This document shows, piece after piece, positions 49,545 through 58,822 of a stretch of DNA of 64,000 nucleotides. A model generated the notes under the pieces. It was not told the origin of the DNA and did no database searches. It saw only the letters and a list, made by a program, of their open reading frames with translations. The DNA is from Hyphobacterium indicum (GTDB lineage Bacteria > Pseudomonadota > Alphaproteobacteria > Caulobacterales > Maricaulaceae). The position numbers and the translations under genes are program-made. Numbering within the stretch: position 1 is the first letter of the stretch; each line of letters opens with the position of its first letter. The stretch spans positions 310,001 to 374,000 of the forward strand of contig NZ_QBDX01000001.1 in the NCBI RefSeq assembly GCF_003129605.1. Reading direction: 5' to 3'.

Positions 49545-50531
49545 ATGACACGGAACGCAGCAACTCGCTCGGCTCGGATCTGGGTCGGTGTCCGCATCAC
49601 TATTGCATTTGCAGCGCTGCTGTTGTTTGCTGGCTTGTTCTATGTGTTGGGCGGAACGGAAGCCGGGGCTGGCTGGGCTGTCGGGTTCTCCATGCTTTTT
49701 ACCCTGCCATTTGCGCTCGGCGCGATTTTCCGTTTTGCAATCGATCCCAACGGACAGAGGAAAGCCGGAATCCGCGGTTATATTACAGCCCTTCTGGCTC
49801 TGGCGGTTCTGGCCACCATATCGGCGCTGGCGGGTGAGGGATTGATCTGTATCGCCCTGCTTGTCGGACCTTGGGCAATGAGCGCTGTGATAGGCGCGGC
49901 TACCATAAGCTGGCTACACCACCTTTTCCGTAAAAGAGCTATGCTGCATTGTAGTGCGCTGGTGATGCTGCCATTTCTGGCATTTTTACCAGGGTGGTCC
50001 GCCGACAATCCAACCCATCATTTCGAGGTGAAGCGTTCTATCATCATTGACGCGCCGGCCGAGAACATCTGGCCGCATCTTTTGACCCTTGAAGAGCTTG
50101 GTGACGATGAGGGTGTCTTCACCATCGCCCAGAACGTATTCCGGATTCCGCGGCCGCGTTCCGCAGTGGTAGCCGGTGAGGGTATTGGCGCGCGGCGTTT
50201 GGCTCAATGGGGCGACCGGATCACCTTTGAAGAGCATGTCACCGACTGGCGGGAAGACACCTATCTGGCCTGGCGCTTTGTTTTTCCAAATGACTCGGTT
50301 GCCCGCTATACGGACGCGCATATTGGTCCCGACTCCGACTATCTGGGCATCGAAACCGGAAGCTATACACTGTCGCCGATGGCAGACGGACGAACCCGGC
50401 TGACGCTTACAACCCGCTATCGCGCATCCAGTCCGGCCAATCACTACGCCGCCATCTGGGGCGAAATCATGCTAGGCGGCATCCAGCGCAATATCCTCGT
50501 TATTATCTCCGATCGCGTGGGCGGGGGCTGA
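49545..50531 (+). CDS. Membrane-anchored SRPBCC-fold protein
   Basis: 328 residues. Four or so hydrophobic segments in the first ~150 residues, then an SRPBCC/START-like domain beginning HFEVKRSIIIDAPAENIWPHLL and including DRITFEEHVTDW and RLTLTTRYRASSPA. The soluble part could bind a hydrophobic ligand at the membrane. No genes nearby suggest a pathway. GAGGGGGAGC precedes the ATG. Confidence 0.78.
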   Translation: MTRNAATRSARIWVGVRITIAFAALLLFAGLFYVLGGTEAGAGWAVGFSMLFTLPFALGAIFRFAIDPNGQRKAGIRGYITALLALAVLATISALAGEGLICIALLVGPWAMSAVIGAATISWLHHLFRKRAMLHCSALVMLPFLAFLPGWSADNPTHHFEVKRSIIIDAPAENIWPHLLTLEELGDDEGVFTIAQNVFRIPRPRSAVVAGEGIGARRLAQWGDRITFEEHVTDWREDTYLAWRFVFPNDSVARYTDAHIGPDSDYLGIETGSYTLSPMADGRTRLTLTTRYRASSPANHYAAIWGEIMLGGIQRNILVIISDRVGGG

Positions 50532-50763
50532 TAGGAGCGGTTCGCCGCAAAATTTATCCGCAGCGGCGCATTGGGCCGCATACTGTCACCCGGCGCGGTG
50601 CCGTGCCGCCGCCGGAATGGCCGTCTTGGCCGCCGTCGTCATTGTAGTAGTTGTAGTAGGAGACGGATTTGCAAAAACTGGAGTCCGGAAAATTTTCCGC
50701 CGCTCGATTTTTCCGCCCGCCCCTCTAGTTTCCCAATCCTAACCCGCACCCGGAGCCCGCGCC

Positions 50764-51426
50764 ATGATCATCGTCCACCATCTTGAAAATTCGCGTTCCC
50801 AGCGCGTCCTCTGGCTGCTTGAGGAACTGGGCCTGGACTATGAGGTCAAGCGCTATGAGCGCAATCCAGAGACCATGCTCGCCCCGCCGGAACTCTATGC
50901 CATCCATCCGCTGGGCAAATCCCCGGTGATCGGGGAGGACGGCATTATCGTCGCCGAGACCGGCGCGATTTTCGAATATATCCGCGACACCCATGGCGCC
51001 GGCGATCTGGCCGTCGCGCCGGGCAGTGCGGCAGCGCGGGCGGTGAGCTACTGGCTGCACTATGCCGAGGGTTCAGCCATGAATCCGCTCTTGATGAAGC
51101 TGGTCTTCACCCAATTGCCCAACCGCGCGCCGCTGCTGATGAAGCCGCTGGTGAAAAGCGTCGCCCGCAAGGCGCTCACCGGCTTTGTCGATCCGCGCGT
51201 CGCCGAACATGTCGCATACTGGGAAGAGGCGCTGGCGAAAACCGGCTGGTTTGCCGGCGATAAAATGACCCTCGCCGACATCATGATGAGCTTTCCGCTG
51301 GAAGCCGCCGCCGCGCGCGGCGGGGCCGGGGCGCTGCCGAATATCGCCGCTTTCCTCGAACGCATCCATGCCCGCCCGGCGTATCAGCGCGCGCTGCAGC
51401 GCGGCGGCCCTTACGCGTATGCCTGA
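50764..51426 (+). CDS. Glutathione S-transferase family protein
   Basis: 220 residues. Thioredoxin-like N-terminal domain (NSRSQRVLWLLEELGLDYEV, then the glutathione-binding ETGAIFEYI) and helical C-terminal domain with LADIMMSFPLEAA. Cytosolic; substrate unknown. Its last codons overlap the convergent methyltransferase gene by 16 bases. Confidence 0.92.
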   Translation: MIIVHHLENSRSQRVLWLLEELGLDYEVKRYERNPETMLAPPELYAIHPLGKSPVIGEDGIIVAETGAIFEYIRDTHGAGDLAVAPGSAAARAVSYWLHYAEGSAMNPLLMKLVFTQLPNRAPLLMKPLVKSVARKALTGFVDPRVAEHVAYWEEALAKTGWFAGDKMTLADIMMSFPLEAAAARGGAGALPNIAAFLERIHARPAYQRALQRGGPYAYA

Positions 51427-52238
51427 GCCGGTGCCGGGCGCAGGAAGGCCCAGAAATTGTCATTCGTGGGCAGATTGGTCAGCTGCGGGAAACCGGTTTT
51501 GAAACCCGCTTTTTCCGCCATCCCGGCCAGCGAGGCCGGCGTGAAATAATTGACATGATCCGGCAGCCGGATGCCGCACCAGTTCTGCTTCATCAGGGCC
51601 GCATTCCAGGACGCGAAATTCGGCACTTTCACAACCGCAACACCGTCCGGCTTCAACACCCGGCGCAGCGCCCTGAGCACGGCCAGCGGCTCGGTCTCGT
51701 GCTCCAGATAGGAATTCAGCATCGCCCCGTCGAACAGGTCCTCGTCAAATTGCCCCAGTCCTTCCGCCGAGGGCGCATGCTGGCAGGATCCGCCGCGCGC
51801 GGAAAAAGCGGCCTCCGCTTCCCCGGCGAGGGTTCGGGAAATCTCGACGCCAAAGGGCGTGTATCGGTCCGGCAGGGCGAGGCCCTGCTTGCCACTGCCG
51901 CAGCCGATATCGACCACTTTTCCGCCCGGCACCAGCGCCTGCAGGAAGGTGCGGGTCTCCGGCCGCGGAAAAACATGCAGCCGCCAGCGCGTGGCCCCGT
52001 CGAGCCATTGCACAACAGGCTGGGCCTGCTGGCGCCGCTTGGCCTCGAGCAGGATGGCCTTGTCCCAGGAATAGAATTCCGAGAGATCCGCATAGGACGC
52101 CGCTGCCGTCAGATAGGCAAAACCGCAGGGCGGGCACGCGCCGATCGTCCATGGCGTCCGGCCCAGACCCAGATCACGGGGCTCATCCGCGCCGCAATTC
52201 GGGCAGGCGCGCTGGATGGGCCGCAATTCGACTGTCAT
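51411..52238 (-). CDS. SAM-dependent methyltransferase with N-terminal zinc ribbon
   Basis: 275 residues. N-terminal zinc knuckle C-P-N-C-GADEP ... C-P-P-C-GF at 13-37, then a class I methyltransferase fold with motif I VVDIGCGSGKQGL and YLEHETEPLAVLRALRRVLKPDG. Resembles the Methyltransf_23 group that acts on sugars, lipids or quinone-like small molecules. Confidence 0.85.
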   Translation of the reverse strand: MTVELRPIQRACPNCGADEPRDLGLGRTPWTIGACPPCGFAYLTAAASYADLSEFYSWDKAILLEAKRRQQAQPVVQWLDGATRWRLHVFPRPETRTFLQALVPGGKVVDIGCGSGKQGLALPDRYTPFGVEISRTLAGEAEAAFSARGGSCQHAPSAEGLGQFDEDLFDGAMLNSYLEHETEPLAVLRALRRVLKPDGVAVVKVPNFASWNAALMKQNWCGIRLPDHVNYFTPASLAGMAEKAGFKTGFPQLTNLPTNDNFWAFLRPAPAQAYA

Positions 52239-52363
52239 GAATACCCCGCTCCCTCATTCGACATCTAGCGCCCTTGAAACACTCTGGCCAGTACAACAGC
52301 ACACTCTCGACATCCGGGCCCTCACATCGTTTGATGGGCAGATAAAGCGAACTCACGGGAGAG

Positions 52364-53254
52364 ATGATGTTGCGTTTGGTTCTGGCCGCTCTGTGCCTGG
52401 TTTTCATGACCGCACATGTTTCCGCGCGGGATGGTGGAAACGGCCCGTTTGACGCGACCGCTGATGCCCGTGCGGATCTCGACGCGGCACTGGCAGCGGC
52501 AACAGAAAACGGCAATCGTGTCCTGCTCGTTTTCGGGGCAAACTGGTGCCATGACAGCCATGGCCTCGCGGATCATTTTGCGCAAGGCGATCTAGAGGAG
52601 ATCATTGCCGACCAATACGAGCTGGTGCTCGTTGATGTCGGCTGGCGGCACCGCAATCTCGACATCGCCCGGGATTATGGTGTTCCGACGATCTACGGCA
52701 CGCCGACCGTCTTCGTTATCGATCCGGAACTGGGCCTGCTGAACCCGGACACCATGCACTCCTGGCACACGGCCTATTCAAGGCCGCACGACGATGTTGT
52801 CCGCTATTTCCGCCTGATGGCGTTTACTATTCCCGGTGGCGGTGTGGTCGAGAACACACAGACCTATGCAGCACTGGTGGAAGACATTGAGGACTGGGAA
52901 CACCGTGAAGGCACCCGCCTGTCAGAAGCCTATGTCAGACTGCAGGACTGGCGCGCCACGCTGGACGAGGACTTTGCATCTGCCGGACAGGACACGGACG
53001 CTGCACGCCGCGTCGAATTCTATCGTTCCGTTGAAGCGGCCATCGACCGGCATCGGGGTCGGATGCGGGAAGACCGCAATGCACTTTTCTCCGATGCTCG
53101 CGAGGCTGTGCGCGATGCGCTTTTTGAGCTCGGAAGCGATCTGACACCGGAACTGGCCGCAGAACTCGATGCTGCCCGGCCCGATATCCGGCTGGAATTT
53201 CCGGATTACAGCGGAGTCCGCTTTCCTTGGGAAGAAGACGGATGGGCGCTATGA
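52364..53254 (+). CDS. Secreted thioredoxin-fold protein with a CHDS site
   Basis: 296 residues; signal peptide MLRLVLAALCLVFMTAHVSA. The redox motif is W-C-H-D-S (Cys62, Ser65), so the second cysteine of CxxC is replaced by serine and a classical dithiol cycle is unlikely; the cis-proline segment YGTPTVFV is present. The C-terminal half is long and helical with many Arg/Asp. First gene of a four-gene set with ATGA overlaps. Confidence 0.82.
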   Translation: MMLRLVLAALCLVFMTAHVSARDGGNGPFDATADARADLDAALAAATENGNRVLLVFGANWCHDSHGLADHFAQGDLEEIIADQYELVLVDVGWRHRNLDIARDYGVPTIYGTPTVFVIDPELGLLNPDTMHSWHTAYSRPHDDVVRYFRLMAFTIPGGGVVENTQTYAALVEDIEDWEHREGTRLSEAYVRLQDWRATLDEDFASAGQDTDAARRVEFYRSVEAAIDRHRGRMREDRNALFSDAREAVRDALFELGSDLTPELAAELDAARPDIRLEFPDYSGVRFPWEEDGWAL

Positions 53255-53853
53255 TCCGCTGGTTGGTCACTCTGTCCCTGGCGATTTTCGCGGGGCTGGG
53301 TTCGGCGCTTTTCATGTCGGGCTGGCTGGCCTTCAATCCGCCCGGCCTGTTCCGCACGATCGAGGTCAATGACTGGACCAGCGATCCGGCGATCGGGTCT
53401 CCCGCGGCCGGCCCCTATACGCGCGCCTATGTCGCGCGCCGGGGCCTGTTGGGGCTGCGCCGTGAAGAAGCCGTTTATTATCTGCGCGTGATGGACGATG
53501 ACGGCCACCGGCTTCGGGAAAATTGCGCCTATGTTCTGGAAGGCGGAATGCCGGATGCGCGCTGGTGGTCGGTCACGCTTTATGCTGCCGACTATTATCT
53601 GGCACAGAATAGTGACAATGCGCATTCCATAGACGGGACGCGCGCGATGGCGGGAGAGGACGGGCTGTGGCGTGCCACAATCCAGGCCACGGATCCGGGT
53701 GATGGTTCTTTCTGGATTTCCAGCCGAAATGCCGGACAATTCGATCTGATCTACCGTCTCTACAATGCCAGCCCGGCCGTGCTCGAAACGCCGGAAACGG
53801 CACTCGTGACACCACGCATTATCCGGCTGGGTTGCACGGGAGCGGCGCTATGA
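53251..53853 (+). CDS. DUF1214 domain membrane-anchored protein
   Basis: 200 residues from the ATG at 53251 (ATGA overlap). An N-terminal anchor (MIRWLVTLSLAIFAGLGSA) and a DUF1214-like domain with NCAYVLEGGMPDARWWSVTLY and the terminal L-I-Y-R-L-Y-N. Usually DUF1254 and DUF1214 occur in one polypeptide; here they are separate neighbours. Confidence 0.82.
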   Translation: MIRWLVTLSLAIFAGLGSALFMSGWLAFNPPGLFRTIEVNDWTSDPAIGSPAAGPYTRAYVARRGLLGLRREEAVYYLRVMDDDGHRLRENCAYVLEGGMPDARWWSVTLYAADYYLAQNSDNAHSIDGTRAMAGEDGLWRATIQATDPGDGSFWISSRNAGQFDLIYRLYNASPAVLETPETALVTPRIIRLGCTGAAL

Positions 53854-54350
53854 TCCGTTACTTCTTGGCTTTCATTCTGGTTGCGGCCGGAATTCATGCC
53901 GCCACGGTCTGGTATCTGCCGCGTCTGGCGATGAAGACGGCGATGGCTCGTTTCGAGGACACTGGCATGACGGCGAATACCATCGCGCATGTGCCGCCAA
54001 CGGACGAGACCAGCCGCCGCGTTGTCCGCCCTTCACCGGATCTCTTGTATTCGGTCTGCATGCTCGATCTGTCAGACGGGCCGGTGCATATCCGCGCGGC
54101 CGGTTGGGACGGCTACATGTCGCTTTCGCTATTTGCAGCGAATACCGACAATATCGCTGCCTTCAACGATTCTCAGATTGCCGGCGATATCGACGTTACA
54201 ATCGTCCAGAGCGGTGATGCCGGTGTGGCGCTGGGCAGCGAACGGGGCATTGCGCTGATCCGCCGCCTGGCCGCAGACGATGCAGCGATAGCCCGCGCTG
54301 ATACCGCCCGCCGTGAGGGCGATCTTTGCGGGGAAGCAGACCCGTCATGA
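53850..54350 (+). CDS. DUF1254 domain protein
   Basis: 166 residues from the ATG at 53850 (ATGA overlap). N-terminal anchor (MIRYFLAFILVAAGIHAATV), then VRPSPDLLYSVCMLDLSDGPVHI and GYMSLSLFAANTDN, matching the DUF1254 half. Together with the preceding gene it forms a split version of the usual pair; the two products probably act together at the membrane. Confidence 0.82.
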   Translation: MIRYFLAFILVAAGIHAATVWYLPRLAMKTAMARFEDTGMTANTIAHVPPTDETSRRVVRPSPDLLYSVCMLDLSDGPVHIRAAGWDGYMSLSLFAANTDNIAAFNDSQIAGDIDVTIVQSGDAGVALGSERGIALIRRLAADDAAIARADTARREGDLCGEADPS

Positions 54351-55159
54351 ACCGGATTCCCTATGCCGAACTCCATGCCTTTGCGGATGGCGAAGCGCCC
54401 TTTACCGGCAATCCGGCCGGCGTCTGCCTCATGGATGACTATCCTTCCGATGACGTGCTGCTGGGTATCGCATCTTCCAACAACCTGTCTGAAACCGCTT
54501 TTCTGGTGCCGCAGGGCGGCGACCGGTGGCATTTGCGCTGGTTGACGCCAACGGTCGAGGTGGCGCTCTGTGGTCATGCCACTTTCGCGTCCGGTGCCTG
54601 GGTTTTCGAGAAGGGGCTGGTGACAGGCGATTCCGCGGTTTTCGAAACCAGATCCGGCGATCTCATCGTCCGGAAAGCAGGCCAGGACCGGTTCGCGATG
54701 GACCTGCCGGCCATTCCTTTTACACCCGCTGATCCCAACCCCATTGTGGTCGAGGCGCTGGGCGCGGGTGCGCCCGTCGAGACCGTGAACATCAACCGTG
54801 TCCATGGCGCAGACTATCAGATGATGGTGTTCGCGGACGAAAAGACGATTGCGGAAATGTCCCCCGATCAGAGTCTTCTGAAGAGCGCCTTCACCAATGT
54901 GATTGTGACCGCCCGCGGCACGTCGGCTGATTTCGTGTCACGATTTTTCGCCCCGGCGTCGGGCGTAGCGGAGGACCCGGTCACCGGGTCCGCTCATTGC
55001 ACGCTTGCTCCCTATTGGTGCGGCAAGCTGGAACGCGAGCGGCTGACCGCCCGGCAGATCGGACCGCGCCCGGGCGCCTTGATCGTCGAGCCGGCCGGTG
55101 ACCGCGTCCTTCTGACGGGACGGGCCACCTGCTTTCTCGAGGGTGAAATCCGGCTCTAG
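54347..55159 (+). CDS. PhzF family isomerase-like protein
   Basis: 270 residues from the ATG at 54347 (ATGA overlap). Two-lobed PhzF fold with ELHAFADGEAPFTGNPAGVC, the catalytic Glu49 in NNLSETAFL and a DPVTGSAHCTLAPYW block in the second lobe. PhzF proteins catalyse isomerisations in phenazine and other small-molecule routes; no phenazine genes are nearby, so the reaction is open. Confidence 0.87.
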   Translation: MNRIPYAELHAFADGEAPFTGNPAGVCLMDDYPSDDVLLGIASSNNLSETAFLVPQGGDRWHLRWLTPTVEVALCGHATFASGAWVFEKGLVTGDSAVFETRSGDLIVRKAGQDRFAMDLPAIPFTPADPNPIVVEALGAGAPVETVNINRVHGADYQMMVFADEKTIAEMSPDQSLLKSAFTNVIVTARGTSADFVSRFFAPASGVAEDPVTGSAHCTLAPYWCGKLERERLTARQIGPRPGALIVEPAGDRVLLTGRATCFLEGEIRL

Positions 55160-55605
55160 AAAATCTGCAGGCGGAATTCTGCGCCATAGCCCCGGCCACG
55201 ATACGGATGGTCATACCGTCCATATCCACGATTATGCACGATCACGTCGATCGGCACATAACGGCCATTCCGGGCAATCCGGTAAAACTGGTTATAGCCA
55301 TTGGTGTAAACCACACCCGGCGTGCCGCGCCGTGCTCCGGAACCCCGTTGTGGGCCGTAGCGATACTCATAGTGGTCGGCGACATAGGTCCAGGACCGCG
55401 GCGGACACTGAATGACGCGCATGTCGCGATAGTCCTCTCTCCGGTCATAACGCCCGTGGCCATAGCGGTAATCGCGGCGGTCTTCCCGAAGATCCGGGCA
55501 GGACGCGGCATCCAGATGCCAGACACCGGCGGTTGCCGCGGGCGCTGCAAATGCCGCGAGCGAGAGAAAGCCCGCAGCGGACAGAATTTTCGCAAAGCTT
55601 TTCAT
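55156..55605 (-). CDS. Secreted Arg/Tyr-rich protein
   Basis: 149 residues from the ATG at 55605, chosen for its AGGAGG site and the signal peptide MKSFAKILSAAGFLSLAAFA. The mature part is low-complexity and rich in Arg, Tyr, Asp and Gly (DYRYGHGRYDRREDYRD), with two Cys (SCPDL, QCPPR). Unknown function; could be a periplasmic or surface binding protein. Convergent with the PhzF gene by a four-base overlap. Confidence 0.7.
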   Translation of the reverse strand: MKSFAKILSAAGFLSLAAFAAPAATAGVWHLDAASCPDLREDRRDYRYGHGRYDRREDYRDMRVIQCPPRSWTYVADHYEYRYGPQRGSGARRGTPGVVYTNGYNQFYRIARNGRYVPIDVIVHNRGYGRYDHPYRGRGYGAEFRLQIF

Positions 55606-55802
55606 CGTGAAGCCTCCTGATGCGACATCCCTGACGCAATCACGAGACTGGCAAACCGAAGCTGTATGGAGTTTGAACACCCGGTTCAGAATGCCGCAGG
55701 ATAAGCCCCGGCGCGGCGAATTATCCGCACTCGGTCATGGACCCGCCAGATTTCTGCCGCTAGGTTTCTGCGTCAGGGACAGGGTATTTTCCGGGGAAGA
55801 AT

Positions 55803-57113
55803 ATGCGGATATTGGCAAGTCTGGTTTTTGCGTTGGCGCTTTGGTCGCCGGCGGCACTGGCCGCGAATGAGGAGGATCGGCTCACCTCCAACGAGATTGA
55901 ACGCTGGATGCGGATTGTCCAGACCAAGCCGGGCATGACGACAGCGCCCGTCACTCAGCAGATTACCGGTGATGACAGCTGCCGCTGGGCCAATGACAAT
56001 GAATGCGATGACCCGCGCTATGGCACGGGCGCGTGTGCCGAAGGCACGGATTATTCCGATTGCTGGCGCATTCTCTCCGGCGCGGAAGACGATAGTTGCC
56101 GCTGGGCCAATGATGGTGAATGTGATGAGCCGGGCCTTGGCACCGGCGCATGCGTGCAAGGTACGGATTCTTCCGACTGCGGCGATCTGGTCCGCCTGCG
56201 GTTTCAGACCGATAGCTGCGACACGGCTTTTGATGGCATCTGCCAGGAAGCCGAACATGGCGGCGACGGATCGTGCGCACGCCGCACCGACCGGTCCGAC
56301 TGTATCGGTCGCGAGCGCCCGCTGACGATTTTTGATCACTATTTCGGCTATGATGACCGCGTTTTCATGGACACTTCGGTCTTTCCCTGGGTCGTCGTGG
56401 GGCAGGTCCGGTTTGATTCCGGCGGGGCCTGTACGGCAACGCTGATCGGACCTGACATTCTGGTCACCGCGGCGCACTGCATTGCAGAGGGTAATTCGGT
56501 TGATGCCCGGGGCACATTCGAGACGGGATATGACCTTGCCGGTGGTCCGCGCGAAGCGAGGGTGATCGATTACTTCATGTCACCGGACTGGGATTACCCG
56601 CGCTATTCCTCGACGGACGAGATCGATGGCACTGACTGGGCGCTTCTGCGCATTGACCAGCCACTGGGCGATGAGCTCGGCTTTGTCGGCATCCGCGCGC
56701 TGGTCGATGAAGAAGGCGACCGGGCGGCGCTGGAAGCGGACATCTATCAGGCGGGCTACAGCCATGACACGGGGGCCCATCTGTCCGGTAATATCGGCTG
56801 TCACATGATCGCCATCTATCCTGACAACACGATGGCTCATGAATGCGATACGACGCGCGGCGATTCCGGCTCGCCCTTCATGATCCGCGAAGGTGATGAG
56901 TATTTCATCGTGGCGACCGATTCCAATTTCCGCGCCAATCCGGACGGGCCGTATATCTATATCGCGGCACGGTCGGACGAGTGGGTGCCCTATTATCCCG
57001 GCTTCCTTTCCGGAGAGCTGGGCGAGGGTTCCACCCGGCCGCGTGGACCGGGCAAGCCGGGCGGACCGCAGGATCCGGATGCGCCGGTGACCGGCAAGGC
57101 TGGAGGCGAATAA
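55803..57113 (+). CDS. Trypsin-like serine protease with three N-terminal Cys repeats
   Basis: 436 residues; signal peptide ending ALA-AN at 20/21. Residues 55-170 hold three repeats of about 40 residues with four cysteines each (60/68/78/87, 99/107/117/126, 139/147/158/167), first two of the form DDSCRWAND-ECD. The protease domain starts near 195 with catalytic His225 (TAAHC), Asp278 (TDWALLRI) and Ser355 (GDSGSP). A Pro/Gly-rich tail ends the protein. Probably secreted or periplasmic. Confidence 0.88.
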   Translation: MRILASLVFALALWSPAALAANEEDRLTSNEIERWMRIVQTKPGMTTAPVTQQITGDDSCRWANDNECDDPRYGTGACAEGTDYSDCWRILSGAEDDSCRWANDGECDEPGLGTGACVQGTDSSDCGDLVRLRFQTDSCDTAFDGICQEAEHGGDGSCARRTDRSDCIGRERPLTIFDHYFGYDDRVFMDTSVFPWVVVGQVRFDSGGACTATLIGPDILVTAAHCIAEGNSVDARGTFETGYDLAGGPREARVIDYFMSPDWDYPRYSSTDEIDGTDWALLRIDQPLGDELGFVGIRALVDEEGDRAALEADIYQAGYSHDTGAHLSGNIGCHMIAIYPDNTMAHECDTTRGDSGSPFMIREGDEYFIVATDSNFRANPDGPYIYIAARSDEWVPYYPGFLSGELGEGSTRPRGPGKPGGPQDPDAPVTGKAGGE

Positions 57114-57116
57114 GCC

Positions 57117-57758
57117 ATGTTGCAGGGCCGGTCCGGACTCCTTCTTCTCTCCGTTTCGGCCCTGCTGGCGCTTGCCTACCTGTTTGCCGGCTGGCTGCCT
57201 GTTGCCTATCCGGCCACAGTGGCCCTGAAAGCGTCAGGCATTCTCCTTCTGGCGGTCTATGCGGCCCGGCAGAATGCCTATCTTCTGGCCATGGCACTGG
57301 CCTTTTCGGCGATCGGCGATGCCATGCTGGCGCTCGAACCCTCGCGCATGACGCTGGGGATTGCGGCTTTTGGCCTGGCGCATCTCCTCTATGGCACGCT
57401 CTTCCTCCGCAAATTGCGCAGCGCCGGTGTGCGGTCGCCCTGGGGGGTGCCGCTCGCCTTCGTCATTCTTGTTTATGGAGCCTTGATTCTTTACTGGTTC
57501 CAGCCCGGAATGGGCGATCTGCGCATTCCGGCGACCCTCTATAATGGCATCATTCTGGTCATGGCCGTGCTGGCGGTTCTGTCGAAGGCGCGGTGGCTGG
57601 CTGTGACCGGCGCGCTGCTATTCGTCGGCTCCGACACGCTGATCGCGCTGGACCTGTTCAGGGATTACGACCCGGCCTGGCGCGGCCCGGCGGTCTGGAT
57701 CAGCTATGTCGCGGCGCAATTCTGCCTGACTCTGGGTCTGGTCCGGGAACGCACCTAG
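57117..57758 (+). CDS. YhhN family membrane protein (lysoplasmalogenase-like)
   Basis: 213 residues with about eight spans. Family marks: SAIGDAMLALEP, GLAHLLYGTLF, VGSDTLIALDLF. The human relative TMEM86 hydrolyses lysoplasmalogen; the bacterial substrate is not established. Three bases separate it from the protease gene. Confidence 0.83.
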   Translation: MLQGRSGLLLLSVSALLALAYLFAGWLPVAYPATVALKASGILLLAVYAARQNAYLLAMALAFSAIGDAMLALEPSRMTLGIAAFGLAHLLYGTLFLRKLRSAGVRSPWGVPLAFVILVYGALILYWFQPGMGDLRIPATLYNGIILVMAVLAVLSKARWLAVTGALLFVGSDTLIALDLFRDYDPAWRGPAVWISYVAAQFCLTLGLVRERT

Positions 57759-58759
57759 AATTCCCGCACGACCGAGATGTCGAAGCGTGAATCGCCTTCC
57801 TCGAAGCCGGGCAGCGGCTCGAATTCATACCGGTAGCGCCAGGCGGCCTCGATCGCCCATGCCTCGCTCAGCGCGGTGATAAAGGAGAATTTCTGTTCGG
57901 CGCGGGAGGAGTCCGCAATCAGCAGCGTGGTTTCCGACGCAAAGCGGCTGGTATCGGTGACCTGCCACTCATAGTCCGATCCCAGGTCCAGCGCGAACTG
58001 GCTTTCTTCCGGCCCGGCGACCGGCGAGACGTAGCGGATGCCGGGACCGGCCCGCAGCACCCAGTCCATCGTCTCCGGCAAGACCGGGCGATAGGCGAGG
58101 CCCGCGCTCAGAAAAGCGGTGTAGTCAAAGCTGGAAAGCTGGTCCTGATCAAATTCGCCGCCCAGGAAGAGTGAAAAGCGGTGGCCGATATCCCGTTCGC
58201 CGCGTGCGTCTAGCGACAGCTGATCGCGGGAAACAGTGCCGCCTGATTCCGAATAGGCATAGTCGATACCGGCCTCGAAACCCCACTCGGCAAGATCCCG
58301 TGTTACCGCCAGTCCCAGCACATAATCCTGCTGGTCCGAATTGCCGCTATCGACGCGCAGACCGGCGGATAACCGCCCGGACCAGCCCGAAAGCGGCGGC
58401 AAGGGAAGAAAACGGTTCTCGCGCGCGGGAGCACTTTCATCTGGCGCGGCTTCAGGAGCTTCAGCCTCCCGGTCGCCCGCATCGGCGAGCTGACTCGGAC
58501 CACCGGCATCGGTGGCCGCAAACCGGTTCTCCGCCAGGGTCAGCCTGTCAGGCGCGATGCCGGCAAGGGCGTTCAGAACCGCCACTGCCCCGCCCGGCGC
58601 CACCCTGGCCAGCAAGTCCACGGTTTCCGCAAAACCCGCATCATCCTGGCTGACAGCCGCTTCGGCGAGCAGCCGCCGATAATCTTCGGACAGGGCCTGA
58701 CCGAAGGCTGGCGCTGTGAAGAGAAGCGGCAGAATGACAAGAGAGATGCGCAATAACAT
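57755..58759 (-). CDS. DUF481 family outer-membrane protein
   Basis: 334 residues. Signal peptide MLLRISLVILPLLFTAPAFGQ, a ~100-residue acidic linker region, then beta-barrel sequence from about 120 (GRLSAGLRVDSGNSDQQDYVLGL) to the C-terminal phenylalanine (FDISVVREF), as expected for outer-membrane insertion by BAM. The start codon lies at the edge of a long hairpin. It overlaps the YhhN end by four bases on the other strand. Confidence 0.8.
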   Translation of the reverse strand: MLLRISLVILPLLFTAPAFGQALSEDYRRLLAEAAVSQDDAGFAETVDLLARVAPGGAVAVLNALAGIAPDRLTLAENRFAATDAGGPSQLADAGDREAEAPEAAPDESAPARENRFLPLPPLSGWSGRLSAGLRVDSGNSDQQDYVLGLAVTRDLAEWGFEAGIDYAYSESGGTVSRDQLSLDARGERDIGHRFSLFLGGEFDQDQLSSFDYTAFLSAGLAYRPVLPETMDWVLRAGPGIRYVSPVAGPEESQFALDLGSDYEWQVTDTSRFASETTLLIADSSRAEQKFSFITALSEAWAIEAAWRYRYEFEPLPGFEEGDSRFDISVVREF

Positions 58760-58793
58760 AGGTCCTGCTCCATAATATACGGAGCAGGACCTA
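58759..58793 (-). promoter_or_regulatory. Hairpin hiding the DUF481 ribosome site and start
   Basis: Perfect 13-bp arms (58759-58771 and 58781-58793), nine-base AT-rich loop. In the RNA the arm nearest the gene reads GGAGCAGGACCTA and its last A is the first base of ATG, so ribosome site and start are paired when folded. It also follows rpoH and might attenuate or terminate. Confidence 0.6.
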
Positions 58794-58822
58794 GGACGCC
58801 CGGGGGGAGATGTCGAGCAGCC

